This document shows, one piece after another, positions 1 through 9,379 of a stretch of 64,000 nucleotides of DNA (the first letter of the stretch is position 1; each line of letters opens with the position of its first letter). The DNA is from Dastarcus helophoroides. Lineage: Eukaryota; Arthropoda; Insecta; Coleoptera; Bothrideridae. The notes below the pieces were generated by a model that did not search any database, was not told where the DNA came from, and saw nothing but the letters and a program-made list of their open reading frames with translations. The DNA lies in assembly GCA_028583605.1 (NCBI GenBank), contig CM053332.1, positions 27,259,456 through 27,323,455 of the forward strand, in the 5' to 3' direction. The position numbers were made by a program, and so were the translations under genes.

Positions 1-485
1 GATAATATAAATATCCTTTTCATTTGAAAATTTAGACGTTTTTGTAATTTAATTTTTTGAAAATTTCAACATTTCACAATTTCCATTTTATCAATTGTAC
101 TTTTTTCAAAATTTTGACTTTTTTTCGCTACTTTGATTTATTACCAAAATTTTGACTCGTTCAAAAATGCAACCCTTTTTCGATATCTTCGATAAAAAAT
201 TGACTTTTTTCACAAAATGTTTACTTTTCTCAAAACTTTGACTTTTCCCAAAACTTTGAGGTGTTTTTTTTTGAAAATTTGGATCTTTTTCAGTACTACA
301 GTTTTTCTTAAAATTTTACCTTATTGTAAATTACGAATTTTTTTGAAAATTTTAACTTTTCTAAAAATGTCTTGCTTCAAAATTTCGAACTTTTCCGAAT
401 TTTGGTTTTTTTTTAAGTTTCTATTTTACGAAAACTTCAGATCTTTTCGAAATTTGACGTTTTTCAACATTTTTATATACTTTTT
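1..485. repeat. Degenerate AT-rich satellite (family S1)
   Basis: A run of loosely repeated TTTTTGAAAATTTTGACT-like words, rich in T and A with recurring GACTT and TTTCGA. It has no codon structure; the long frames across it consist of F, L, K, I and N. The same family fills 1956-3920 and, inverted, 9380-10938. Confidence 0.75.
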
Positions 486-809
486 TATTCATTTATTCGT
501 TTGTTCATTTGTTCATTTATTCGTTTATTCGTTTATTCGTTTATTCGTTTATTCGTTTATTCGTTTATTCGTTTATTCGTTTATTCGTTTATTCTTTATT
601 CTTTATTCGTTTATTCGTTTATTCGTTTATTCGTTTATTCGTTTATTCGTTTATTCGTTTATTCGTTTATTCGTTTATTCGTTTATTCGTTTATTCGTTT
701 ATTCGTTTATTCGTTTATTCGTTTATTCGTTTATTCGTTTATTCGTTTATTCGTTTATTCGTTTATTCGTTTATTCGTTTATTTCGTTTATTCGTTTATT
801 CGTTTATTC
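486..809. repeat. (TTTATTCG)n octamer microsatellite
   Basis: About 40 head-to-tail copies of TTTATTCG, with slips near 590-605 and 781-785. It starts with variants such as TTTGTTCA. The 8-bp period keeps all three frames open as F/V/Y/S/I/R/L-rich strings, so open frames here are not evidence of a gene. Confidence 0.95.
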
Positions 810-879
810 GTTTTTTCGTTTTTTCGTTTTTTCGTTTTTTCGTTTTTTCGTTTTTTCGTTTTTTCGTTTTTTCGTTTAT
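810..879. repeat. (TTTTTTCG)n octamer microsatellite
   Basis: About nine copies of TTTTTTCG, one base away from the preceding TTTATTCG unit and in the same phase. It looks like a local variant that spread within the array. Confidence 0.93.
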
Positions 880-983
880 TCTTTATTCCTTAGTCCTTAG
901 TCCTTAGTCCTTAGTCCTTAGTCCTAAGTCCTTATTCCTTATTCCTTATTCTTTATTCTTTATTCTTTATTCTTTGTTCTTTG
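880..983. repeat. Mixed heptamer block (CCTTAGT, CCTTATT, CTTTATT, CTTTGTT)
   Basis: Here the period changes from 8 to 7 bp. CCTTAGT copies are followed by CCTTATT, CTTTATT and CTTTGTT, each differing from the next by one base. It is not the insect telomere repeat (TTAGG). Confidence 0.9.
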
Positions 984-1475
984 TTCTTCGTTCTTCGTTC
1001 TTCGTTCTTCGTTCTTCGTTCTTCGTTCTTCGTTCTTCGTTCTTCGTTCTTCGTTCTTCGTTCTTCGTTCTCGTCTCGTTCTTCGTTCTTCGTTCTTCGT
1101 TCTTCGTTCTTCGTTCTTCGTTCTTCGTTCTTCGTTCTTCGTTCTTCGTTCTTCGTTCTTCGTTCTTCGTTCTTCGTTCTTCGTTCTTCGTTCTTCGTTC
1201 TTCGTTCTTCGTTCTTCGTTCTTCGTTCTTCGTTCTTCGTTCTTCGTTCTTCGTTCTTCGTTCTTCGTTCTTCGTTCTTCGTTCTTCGTTCTTCGTTCTT
1301 CGTTCTTCGTTCTTCGTTCTTCGTTCTTCGTTCTTCGTTCTTCGTTCTTCGTTCTTCGTTCTTCGTTCTTCGTTCTTCGTTCTTCGTTCTTCGTTCTTCG
1401 TTCTTCGTTCTTCGTTCTTCGTTCTTCGTTCTTCGTTCTTCGTTCTTCGTTCTTCGTTCTTCGTTCTTCGTTCTT
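984..1475. repeat. (TTCTTCG)n heptamer microsatellite
   Basis: About 70 nearly perfect copies of TTCTTCG, with one interruption near 1068-1080 (TCTCGTCTCG). Open frames on both strands (repeats of FFVLRSS or RRTKNEE) are repeat artefacts. Confidence 0.96.
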
Positions 1476-1726
1476 CCTTCTTCTTCTTCCTTCTTCATTC
1501 TTCTTCTTCTTCTTCATTCTTCATTCTTCATTCTTCATTCTTCATTCTTCATTCTTCATTCTTCATTCTTCATTCTTCATTCTTCATTCTTCATTCTTCA
1601 TTCTTCATTCTTCATTCTTCATTCTTCATTCTTCATTCTTCATTCTTCATTCTTCATTCTTCATTCTTCATTCTTCATTCTTCATTCTTCATTCTTCATT
1701 CTTCATTCTTCATTCTTCATTCTTCA
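1476..1726. repeat. (TTCATTC)n heptamer microsatellite with CTT-rich junction
   Basis: A short CTT-rich junction (about 1476-1515) leads into about 30 copies of ATTCTTC, a single G-to-A change from the preceding TTCTTCG unit. Confidence 0.95.
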
Positions 1727-1929
1727 TTCTCCATTCTCCATTCTCCATTCTCCATTCTCCATTCTCCATTCTCCATTCTCCATTCTCCATTCTCCATTCC
1801 CCATTCCCCATTCCCCATTCCCCATTCCCCATTCCCATTCCCCATTCCCCATTCCCCATTCCCCATTCCCCATTCCCCATTCTCCATTCTTCATTCTTCA
1901 TTCTTCATTCTTCATTCTTTATTCTTTAT
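1727..1929. repeat. (ATTCTCC)n then (ATTCCCC)n heptamers
   Basis: About 10 copies of ATTCTCC, then about 12 of ATTCCCC, then a return to ATTCTCC, ATTCTTC and ATTCTTT. Each block is one substitution from its neighbour. Confidence 0.94.
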
Positions 1930-1955
1930 TCATTCACTCACTCACTCACTCACTC
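1930..1955. repeat. (CACT)n tetranucleotide
   Basis: A short run of CACT repeats closes the graded microsatellite block and abuts the AT satellite. Confidence 0.85.
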
Positions 1956-3920
1956 GATTTTTTCGATTTTTTTTAATTTTAAATTTTCAAAATTTGGAAT
2001 TTTCTTCAAAATTTCGTCTTATTTTCGATTTTTCTAAATTTTTGATTTTTTTTGGAAAGTCCGAAATTTTTTATTTTTTTCTGGATTTCGTCTGATTTTG
2101 AAAATTTCGATTCTGTATCAAAATTTTCACCTTTTTTGGAAATTTCGATTTTTCTCTAAAATTGGGACTTTTTTAGATGTTTTGTCTTTTTTTTCAATTT
2201 TTTGTAAAAGTTTTGGTTTTTCTCGAAATGTTGACGTCTTTTTGCAAATTTGATTCCTTTCTGAAAATTTGGGCAATTTTTAAAGAGTTTCTTCAGAAAA
2301 AAGTCGACTTTTCAAATTTTGACTTTTTTGTAATTTCGATTCTTTTTAGAAAATTCTTTTATGACAATTCCGATATTATTAAAATTCCGAAACCTTTCAA
2401 ATTTTGACTATTTTTGAAAATTTTAACGCTTTGACAATTTCGATTATTTTTAAATTTTGAATTATGAAATTTGGAATTTTCTTCAACATTTCGTCTTATT
2501 TTCGACTTTTTTTTAAATGAAAATCGTGACTTTTTTGAAACGTTGAAATTTTTAAAAAATTTCGACTTTTTTCAGGATTTTCAGGAAAATTTTGACTCTG
2601 TTTCAGTTTTTTCACTTTCCTTTGAAAATTTCAACTTTTCTTTAAAATTATGACTTTCTAGACGTTTTGATTTTGTTTTTGAAAATTTAGCTTTTTTCAA
2701 AATTTTAACTTTTTTTCAAAATTTCGACTTTTATGCAAATTTGACTATTTTTTGAAAAATTGGACAATTTTTGAACTTTTTCAATATTTGACTTTTGATG
2801 ACTTATGACAATTCCGAGATTACAAAAATTTTAAATACTTTCAAATTTTGACTATTTTTGATAATTTCGACGCTTTCAGAATTTCGATTCCTTTTACATT
2901 TTGAATATTCGAAATTTTCTCTAAAATGTAGTCTTATTTTCGACTTTTTTTAAATGAAATTCGCGACTCTTTTTCAAAAAATGGAATTTTTTGAAAATTT
3001 CGACTTTTCAGGGTTTTTAGGAAAACTTTGACTCTGTTTCAAAATTTTTTCTTTTTTTTGTGAAAATTTCAATTGGATTTTTGAATTTTTCTGAAAATTT
3101 TGATTTTTATGTAAATTTGATTATTTTTCGAAAAATTAGACAATTTTTGAAAAGCTCGACTTTTTCAAGAAAGTCAGCCTTTTTCGAATTTTGATTTTTT
3201 TTAAGTCCATTTTTTTTCGGAATTTCTTCTTATTCTAGATGTTTTGACCAATTTTGAGGTATTTTGTTTGAAAGATATTGATTTTTTCAAGATTTTGACT
3301 TTTTTAGATATTTTTACATTTTTTTTGAAAATTTCAACTTTTTTCAAAATTTTAGCCTTTTCTGAAAATTTCAACTTGTATGCAAATTAAGCCATAATTA
3401 AGCCATATTTTTTGGAAAAATTAGACAATTTTTGAAAAGTTCGACTTTTTCGAAAAAAAGTCAACTTTTTCAAAAGTCAACTTTTTCGAAAAAAAACTAA
3501 CTTTTTTCAAATTTTGACTTTTTTTTTAAAATTTCGATGTTTTTTTCATAATTTCATTGTATTCTTGATATTTTGATTAATTTTGAAATATATTATTTTC
3601 AAGATTTTGATTATTTCAAGATTTTGACTTTTTCTAGAAGACTTTTTCTGAAAACTTCGACCTTTTTGAAGAGTTTGATTTTTTTTTGCAAATTGTGAAT
3701 TTTTTGGAAACGTCAAGTAGTTGTGTGTGTAACAATTTCGATTCTTTCAAAATTTCGCCTCTGAAAAATTGCGATCCTGAAAATTGCAACTTTTTTTGGA
3801 AATATTGCATATTTTAAAAACGTAGACTTTTTAAAATGTCTATTTTTTAAAAATCTTCAATTATTCTTATAAATTTTGACTTTTTCTCGTTGTAACAAAT
3901 TTTTACGAATTTTATTTCAT
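1956..3920 (+). repeat. AT satellite S1, complex unit of about 450-470 bp
   Basis: AT-rich words organised in a longer unit. A landmark (TTGGAATTTTCTTCAA then TCTTATTTTCGA) occurs near 1995 and 2472, with a diverged version near 2907, so the period is roughly 450-470 bp. The stretch 2170-3550 recurs inverted at about 9600-10938 with high similarity and the same landmark order. No gene is seen. Confidence 0.8.
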
Positions 3921-3989
3921 TGTTAAGTTATATCCAAATTTCTTAGTTGAAAAAACGTCATATCTTTTGTGCTTTTACTGTCTTTAATC

Positions 3990-4680
3990 AAATGGTAACT
4001 CAGTATGTCCACCATACCAGAGGCGAAACTCTTCTGAATTGAAAATTGGTACAAAGGATAAGAAAGTTTAGACAGAAGAGCACGGTAACTTAGTATGTCC
4101 ACCATACCAGAGGCGAAACTCTTCTGAATTGAAAATTGGTACAAAGGATAAGAAAGTTTAGACAGAAGAGTACGGTAACTCAGTATGTCCACCATACCAG
4201 AGGCGAAACTCTTCTGAATTGAAAATTGGTACAAAGGATAAGAAAGTTTAGACAGAAGAGTACGGTAACTCAGTATGTCCACCATACCAGAGGCGAAACT
4301 CTTCTGAATTGAAAATTGGTACAAAGGAAAAGAAAGTTTAGACAGAAGAGCACGGTAACTCAGTATGTCCACCATACCAGAGGCGAATCTTCTGAATTGA
4401 AACTTGGTACAAAGGATAAGAAAGTTTAGACAGAAGAGCATGGGCACTCAGTGAATTGAAAATTGGTACAAAGGAAAAGAAAGTTTAGACAGAAGAGCAC
4501 GGTAACTTAGTACGTCCACCATACCAGAGGCGAAACTCTTCTGAATTGAAAATTGGTACAAAGGATAAGAAAGTTTAGACAGAAGAGTACGGTAACTCAG
4601 TATGTCCACCATACCAGAGGCGAAACTCTTCTGAAGAGTTTCGCCTCTGGTATGGTGGACATACTGAGTTACTGTGCTCT
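3990..4680. repeat. 90-bp tandem repeat ending in a palindrome
   Basis: GGTAACTCAGTATGTCC recurs at 3994, 4084, 4174, 4264 and 4354, exactly 90 bp apart. A disturbed unit follows near 4381-4480, then two more near 4501 and 4591. At 4632 the sequence flips: about 49 bp (4582-4631) are mirrored by 4633-4682 with few mismatches. The minus strand reads a 30-residue repeat in frame (ASGMVDILSYR is its most regular part) in two abutting frames, 4448-4834 and 3923-4447, separated by one stop. No known domain was recognised. A 90-bp unit is expected to keep a frame open, so I treat this as a repeat. A fragment recurs at 12870-12906. Confidence 0.9.
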
Positions 4681-4682
4681 GA

Positions 4683-4860
4683 TGTTTTGAAATTGGCCTT
4701 TTCATTCTTTCATTTTTGCATATTCCCTCATATTCCTCTTTCCATTTATTTTTCCTTTCTTTGTTCCTGAAGAAGCCCCCTACGATGGTGAGCGAAACGT
4801 CGAACATTTTTAGTGGTTTTTTGACACGGTCCAATCCCGGAAGAAGTATATCCTGTAACG
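4683..4860 (+). mobile_element. Mobile-element tail, family T1, copy 1
   Basis: After the palindrome comes a segment whose last 100 bp (about 4761-4857) recur at 12908-13015, inverted at 12715-12815, and as a 57-bp fragment at 59036-59092. Shared landmarks are CTGAAGAAGCCCCCTACGA, GAAACGTCGAACA, CACGGTCCAATCCCGGAAG and ATATCCTGTA. It is probably the end of a retroelement. The family is inferred from the embedded hammerhead-like core; no reverse transcriptase is present here. Confidence 0.7.
4762..4806 (+). ncRNA. Candidate small hammerhead ribozyme, T1 copy 1
   Basis: Order seen: TGTTC (4762-4766, stem I), CTGAAGA core (4767-4773), a stem II hairpin between AGCCCCC and GTGAGC (4774-4793, weakened by one change), GAAA (4794-4797), CG, then T-C and GAACA (4802-4806), which pairs 5/5 with TGTTC. 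This is the type I order with stem III reduced to self-complementary ACGT. One extra base lies between CTGAAGA and helix II compared with the textbook core, so activity is uncertain. Small hammerheads with diminished stem III are known from Penelope-like elements and act as dimers; assignment here is inference. Confidence 0.5.
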
Positions 4861-6182
4861 TTTATTTCTGTCTGTTGCAATTAAGATATGTAGGAGTTGT
4901 GCCGCAGCTGTAGCATTATATATCGATGTCTTGCACGTTGACAACTTTTTTTCGTTCACTTTTTAATTTTTTAGAAAAATCAAAATTTCGCGGGATAATA
5001 TGTTATTCAGATTTAGATTAATCGAGTTTGATAATATCATTTGATTACATGCAATTAAAATAATTGATTAATTTGGTTTTTCGATTAATTAATGCCGCAT
5101 CTATCCATAAGTGGTCTTTTAATGTAAAACAAAAAATCCCTTTGACCCAATTAATTCAGTTCTGGTGTGCTTACAACCAATTAAGTTGCAGAGGCAGCGT
5201 TGGTGCGTTTCATTTTTTTTGTGGGTACCTGAAAGATTACGAATTTTTTGAGCGAGCTGTGTCAGTTTTAAACAATCGTCTGCTTTGGCCATTGACGTAG
5301 ATGTACTGTATGTTGCGGGTATACGTGGTAAGTTTACCTTGAAATGTACATGAGAGAAACCATTGTTCCCAAATCTTGGTATTCGTCATGCTGCAAGTCT
5401 AAACAAAAGTCGTAAAGGCACTATATCAAGGTGATCTTCCGGCGTAGGTGAAAGACAAATGGTTCTTCTTTTACCTTTATGTTAATTTATTACGATTTAG
5501 GTGCACCTCTCTCTATTCTATTCATAACATCATCATAAATAACGCGCCAGCCATACAATCAAATTTATCTTGTTTATAAATTATCGGTTCACTAAAATTT
5601 ACGAGTGTATAGTTTATTTGTTACGTCACTATTGTAAACCTGATGGCCGGCGTTTGACGAAATTGCAACTCGATACAATTTATCCTGAAATGCATACGAG
5701 CGATTGCTTGCGATTGTTGGGCTGCCACGACAGAATTCTCACTCTCAGTGTGGTTCCGAGTCAAATTTTTTTCAACCCACGAATATTTGTACGAAAGCTG
5801 AAAATTACTTGCGAGGTTTTTATAATAAAAATATTGTTACGCGTTAGCGGTTCTTGCAATTGTGGATTTTTAACACTTTGTTCAACCAAATAACCTATTC
5901 GTATAACTGTAATTAAAAATCGACTAATTTGGGGGTGCGAAAACTAGCTTATATTGGCATTCCACATATACTAGAATATTCGACATCTCGAAGTCTGAAT
6001 GCACAATTACGCATCGCCTTCGTAGGTTAATTGCTTGTAAACATTCGATAAACGTATGGAATCTATAAGTAATTTCTTAGGGTGTGTATTAGCTTAAGTG
6101 TTCTCGTACGTTTAAGTGTGCGTTTATATTAATTATTCTGTACATGTTTCTCTGACCGTTAAGTAATATTTATCACTCAACA
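4861..6182. other. Unassigned sequence, no gene recognised
   Basis: Less repetitive DNA with short open frames (for example 5570-5893 plus, 107 codons) lacking recognisable domains. The part from about 5830 onward resembles 36380-37030 in scattered landmarks (GTTACGCGTTA, TATTGGCATTCCACA-like, ACTAGAATATTCGA), suggesting an old duplicated repeat. Confidence 0.4.
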
Positions 6183-6287
6183 CTCTGACATAAGTGTCAA
6201 CTATCCAGAGAGAAGCTATCCGAGACTTATCAAAACAGCTGGGCAGTTGGATAGCTTCTCCCAGGACAGTTGACACTTACGTCAGAG
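6183..6287. repeat. Imperfect hairpin, about 105 bp
   Basis: CTCTGACATAAGTGTCAACT at the left is matched by the reverse complement of AGTTGACACTTACGTCAGAG at the right. An inner pair, AGAAGCTATCC and GGATAGCTTCTCC, is also present. A loop of about 25 bp remains. It may be a small foldback element. A repeat (ATATTTTATGTC, then GAGAAATGTAC) follows at 6291-6350 and recurs near 30407, 31206 and 31600. Confidence 0.7.
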
Positions 6288-7291
6288 AGAAAATATATTT
6301 TATGTCAAAGAGAAATGTACTGAATAAAGTGTGTAGTGCAAACGCACTATAAGGTACATTCCACAAATTCTTCTTACGCGAGAAAATAAGATAATCAAAA
6401 TGCTGTCTCTAAGCAGCAAAAGTACATCTAAGCTTAAAAAATCTCCAAAGGCAGGGCAAAAATTTAATTTTTAGCGGACGATTTTTCTCAATTCTTTCGA
6501 CATCAATAAAAGAAAAACCAATTTGCTTGAGGCCGCATACGTATGGGCCAACGGAGGAGCTCAGACGTTTGAGTGAGGTGGCCCATCAACATCATGGATG
6601 TGTGCGGTTGGCTCCGGTTGAGTAGTAAATTAATTTGTTTTTATCTCGTCGCGTCCGTTTTATTAATTTAAAGGTATCACCCCCAGACAAAAACGACGAC
6701 ATAAAAAAGAGATTGCGGCCAAAATGAGACACCTCGAACGACGTCCCCGTCCGCGGTGCCTAACCTAACGGGGGTTACAAGTTTCATAATATTTGTACCC
6801 CCGAGTCACGAAATCGACACTTCAGTAGAGTGCGTCCGGTCACCCTGTAGATGCATATAAACAGCCAATTATGAAAATTACGATTTCGAGGATTATAATG
6901 GGGGGAGAATGGTATTTATTTTTTATAAATTAAGAGGTTTTATGTACCTGTTTGTTAGGTGAGCACATTTCGAGATGTACACCGGCAGCAACTAATACAG
7001 AACGTAGCGGTGCATGTAATCAATACGAGTAAAAGTCGTTTGCATAATTTTCGCATAAAAGTCCGACGGTTTTAGAAGTGAACGTAGCATAACTGTCAGT
7101 GTCAATCGTCTTTGTCATATAGCGAATACAGGCGACCTGATTATGCGAACCCTGTTCCTCGCAATAACTATCTTTTTGAACTGCTCGGTATTAACATAAA
7201 ATTTAATCAAGACATGACTTATATTTTCTCATTAAACCGACTAGTAACTTACCCCGGAGCTACACCGTTTGATATACGAGGGTGCCTCAGT
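6288..7291. other. Unassigned sequence
   Basis: The dispersed repeat at 6291-6350 is followed by DNA with no recognised gene. Locally GC-richer stretches (6700-6850) hold a CCTAACCTAACGGGGG run but no convincing frame. Confidence 0.4.
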
Positions 7292-7333
7292 ATTTGAAAG
7301 TTTACCAATTATCGAATTGGTAAACTTTCAAAT
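7292..7333. repeat. Perfect 19-bp stem hairpin
   Basis: ATTTGAAAGTTTACCAATT (7292-7310), a 4-base loop ATCG, then the exact reverse complement (7315-7333). No T-tract follows. It is too short to assign to an element family. Confidence 0.85.
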
Positions 7334-7397
7334 GCTGATCGCAGCTCATTATGTAAGGACAAAGTCATATTAGACTTCTGTAAGGAGAGGTATATAT

Positions 7398-7753
7398 TGT
7401 AGCGAAATGTAAATTATAGAATTTAGTACATAAGAAAATTTTCTAGAAAGATCTGATAAGGGGAAAGCGGCCGCGCTAACGAAGCAAACGGCAGATAAGC
7501 GTTCCAGAAATTTTATCAAACGATAAGCCTTATTTGCGGGATTTTTCTAGAACCTGGGAGCCAAAACTATATAAGGCGGTCGCCTTTCCTTCGAGTCAGT
7601 TAGAGTCAGTCAGTGTAATGAGTGAGTTAGTAGTTAGAAGTAAATAAGTGAGTTCATTATTCAGTTGTGGTCTTCCGAGTTTAGTTTGGCAATAAAGTGA
7701 GTATTATTCAATTCACGTGTTAATAATCAATTCGAACCGATTAGACCGTGACA
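7398..7753 (+). mobile_element. Solo LTR, family L1
   Basis: A 356-bp unit starting TGTAGCGAAATG and ending CCGTGACA, flanked by ATAT on both sides (7394-7397 and 7754-7757), a 4-bp target duplication. It contains a TATA box (TATATAA, 7568-7574), a transcription-start-like TCAGT region and AATAAA (7691-7696), the layout of U3-R-U5. The same LTR occurs at 38218-38678 (plus) and 35432-35774 (minus), and rearranged at 29401-31590. No gag or pol is adjacent, so it is a solo LTR. A 4-bp duplication would suit the Ty3/Gypsy group, but that is inference. Confidence 0.85.
7568..7574 (+). promoter_or_regulatory. LTR TATA box
   Basis: TATATAA within ACTATATAAGGCGG, conserved in the copies at 35598-35604 (minus) and near 38408 (plus). 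It sits upstream of TCAGTTAGAGTCAGT and about 120 bp before AATAAA. Confidence 0.65.
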
Positions 7754-7799
7754 ATATGATTATAATGCACATTGTGTCATAATTCCATAGCTTGATAGA

Positions 7800-7903
7800 C
7801 ACGGTAATCTTGGAGGTTGCCGTCAGAAGTGAAAACTTAAAACTAGGAAATAACAAGCTTTACACGCTTGAGAGGTCAGAGGTTCGAACCCCGTTGCCGA
7901 TCA
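7800..7903 (+). repeat. tRNA-like segment, possible SINE remnant
   Basis: Contains a pol III B-box (GGTTCGAACC, 7881-7890). Just upstream is an anticodon-like hairpin with CAAGC and GCTTG around a 7-base loop TTTACAC. The T stem pairs poorly and no proper D arm or acceptor stem can be drawn, so it is not called a tRNA gene. It could be a decayed tRNA-derived SINE head or chance. Confidence 0.25.
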
Positions 7904-8926
7904 ATTATGTTTTCAGTTTAAACTTCTTAGGCGCGTTGGTGATTTTTTATGGGAAGTAAACATATCGTTTCGTGTAACCATCACGTTACCAATATGCTCT
8001 AATGTTAACAGTGGTAACGCGTTATGGTGACGCGTGATGGTAACGCGAAGCCATGAGTTTATCCCCTATCCAAAACCGCTTAACGCGCCTTCACTTATAA
8101 AAAGAGTTGGCGAATTTTCAAATTCCGTATTATCATTATTCCTTCTTCCATACTTCTGAATGCCTACACTAAAATTACGACGCTACAGGCGAAAATGATT
8201 GAAAAATAAAACAATGGCCAGTTATTCGAGGAATTTCTCCGGGCCAAAAAAATGTGACCAAACAATCTCGGATCTCTCAAATATACAACTCCAGTCCTGT
8301 CTGTAAGAAAGGTTTATTCGTTGGTTGATTCGAGATTCGACAGTCATCTATTATTATGTATACATGTAGTGGCAGGGGTCCAAGTTGTAGAACATAAATA
8401 ACCAACCCGTAGACTTCTTCCTAGCGTTCCATAATGTATTTCATTCTTATTCGTCGATTGTTATTCTTTTGTTCTGTCAATCAGACACCGTCCGAGACGA
8501 ACTCGAAAGCACCAAGTCAAACTTGGTAGATAACGCGTTCTCTCGAATAAAATGGCCGCTAAATCCTATTGGACAATAAATTTATTAATAACACAGTCAC
8601 GAACTTAAAAAAAATTGAAAGGTTAAAAATTGACATTTGTTGCGTTTTTATCGTCAATAAAGTTTAATAGTTATGACGGTTTAAAAATATAAAGTGTAGA
8701 CTAGGAATTTTAAGATAAAAGTAGGAATTTTCGAAAAATTTTGAACGAAAAAAAAACTAGTTCAAACTTAAAATTTCCCAATTTTATTGACTAAAGATAT
8801 GAAGTATTCTTTGTATAGTTTTTTCATTTGAGGTTTTCAAGATGTAACGAAATGATGTGTAAAGAATTTTAAAAATATCACGTATCAAGTCGTAGTTTAA
8901 TGCACAGACCAATGACTTTGAATATT
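7904..8926. other. Unassigned sequence
   Basis: No gene or strong repeat recognised. GTAACG-like words cluster at 7980-8050 (repeated GTAACGCG), and AT-rich DNA follows from 8580. Confidence 0.4.
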
Positions 8927-9372
8927 CATCAGAGTAAGGGTTTGGGAACCGAAGACCGGTTTCGATTTTATTAGTTTTCGTCAGTTTCCTATTCCTTACA
9001 CTTAACCTAACCTAACTCGAATGCTGACCAATGTTTTGGCGAGTATATAACTAGAGATTAGTAGATTTGGCTGTCCATGTCACTTTTAAGTATAGCGCTA
9101 CCACCTATCGGTTTGAGAAAGAAACTGAGGTGAAATAGTCGCTTTCAAAAGTCAAAAACCCTATTCTAATGCATGTATCATTATGGTTGAACATTTATCA
9201 TATTCAAAGTTTGGGAACCAAAGACCGATTTCGATCTTATTGTATTTTATTAGTTTAATATACCCAACTCAAATGCTGACAAATGTTTCGGCAAACGTAC
9301 AAGTAGAAATTAATGGATTTCGCCGGCCATGTAACTTTTAAGTATAGCGCCACCTATCCGTCCGCGAAAGAA
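8927..9372 (+). repeat. Dispersed repeat D1, two tandem diverged copies
   Basis: The landmarks TTTGGGAACC, AAGACCG, TTTCGAT, AACTCGAATGCTGAC, CAATGTTT, AAGTATAGCG and CACCTATC occur in order at 8939-9110 and again at 9210-9372. A third copy is at about 10941-11400, and a fragment, inverted, lies near 36810-36910. Copies end with TAGCGCCACCTATCCGTC. Confidence 0.75.
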
Positions 9373-9379
9373 TAATTTC

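Noticed and set aside
880..930. CCTTAGT repeats as possible telomeric DNA
   Set aside because: The insect telomere unit is the pentamer TTAGG. This is a heptamer with only a few copies, lying inside a graded microsatellite.
974..2095. Long open frames (up to 373 codons) across the microsatellite block
   Set aside because: Periods of 7 and 8 bp without stops keep every frame open on both strands, and the translations are pure unit repeats.
7398..7753. A complete LTR retrotransposon
   Set aside because: No second LTR within reach and no gag or pol frames. The flanking ATAT duplication directly around one LTR marks it as solo.
7800..7903. A functional tRNA gene (anticodon-like TAC)
   Set aside because: Only the B-box and an anticodon-like hairpin are present. 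T stem, D arm and acceptor stem do not pair.
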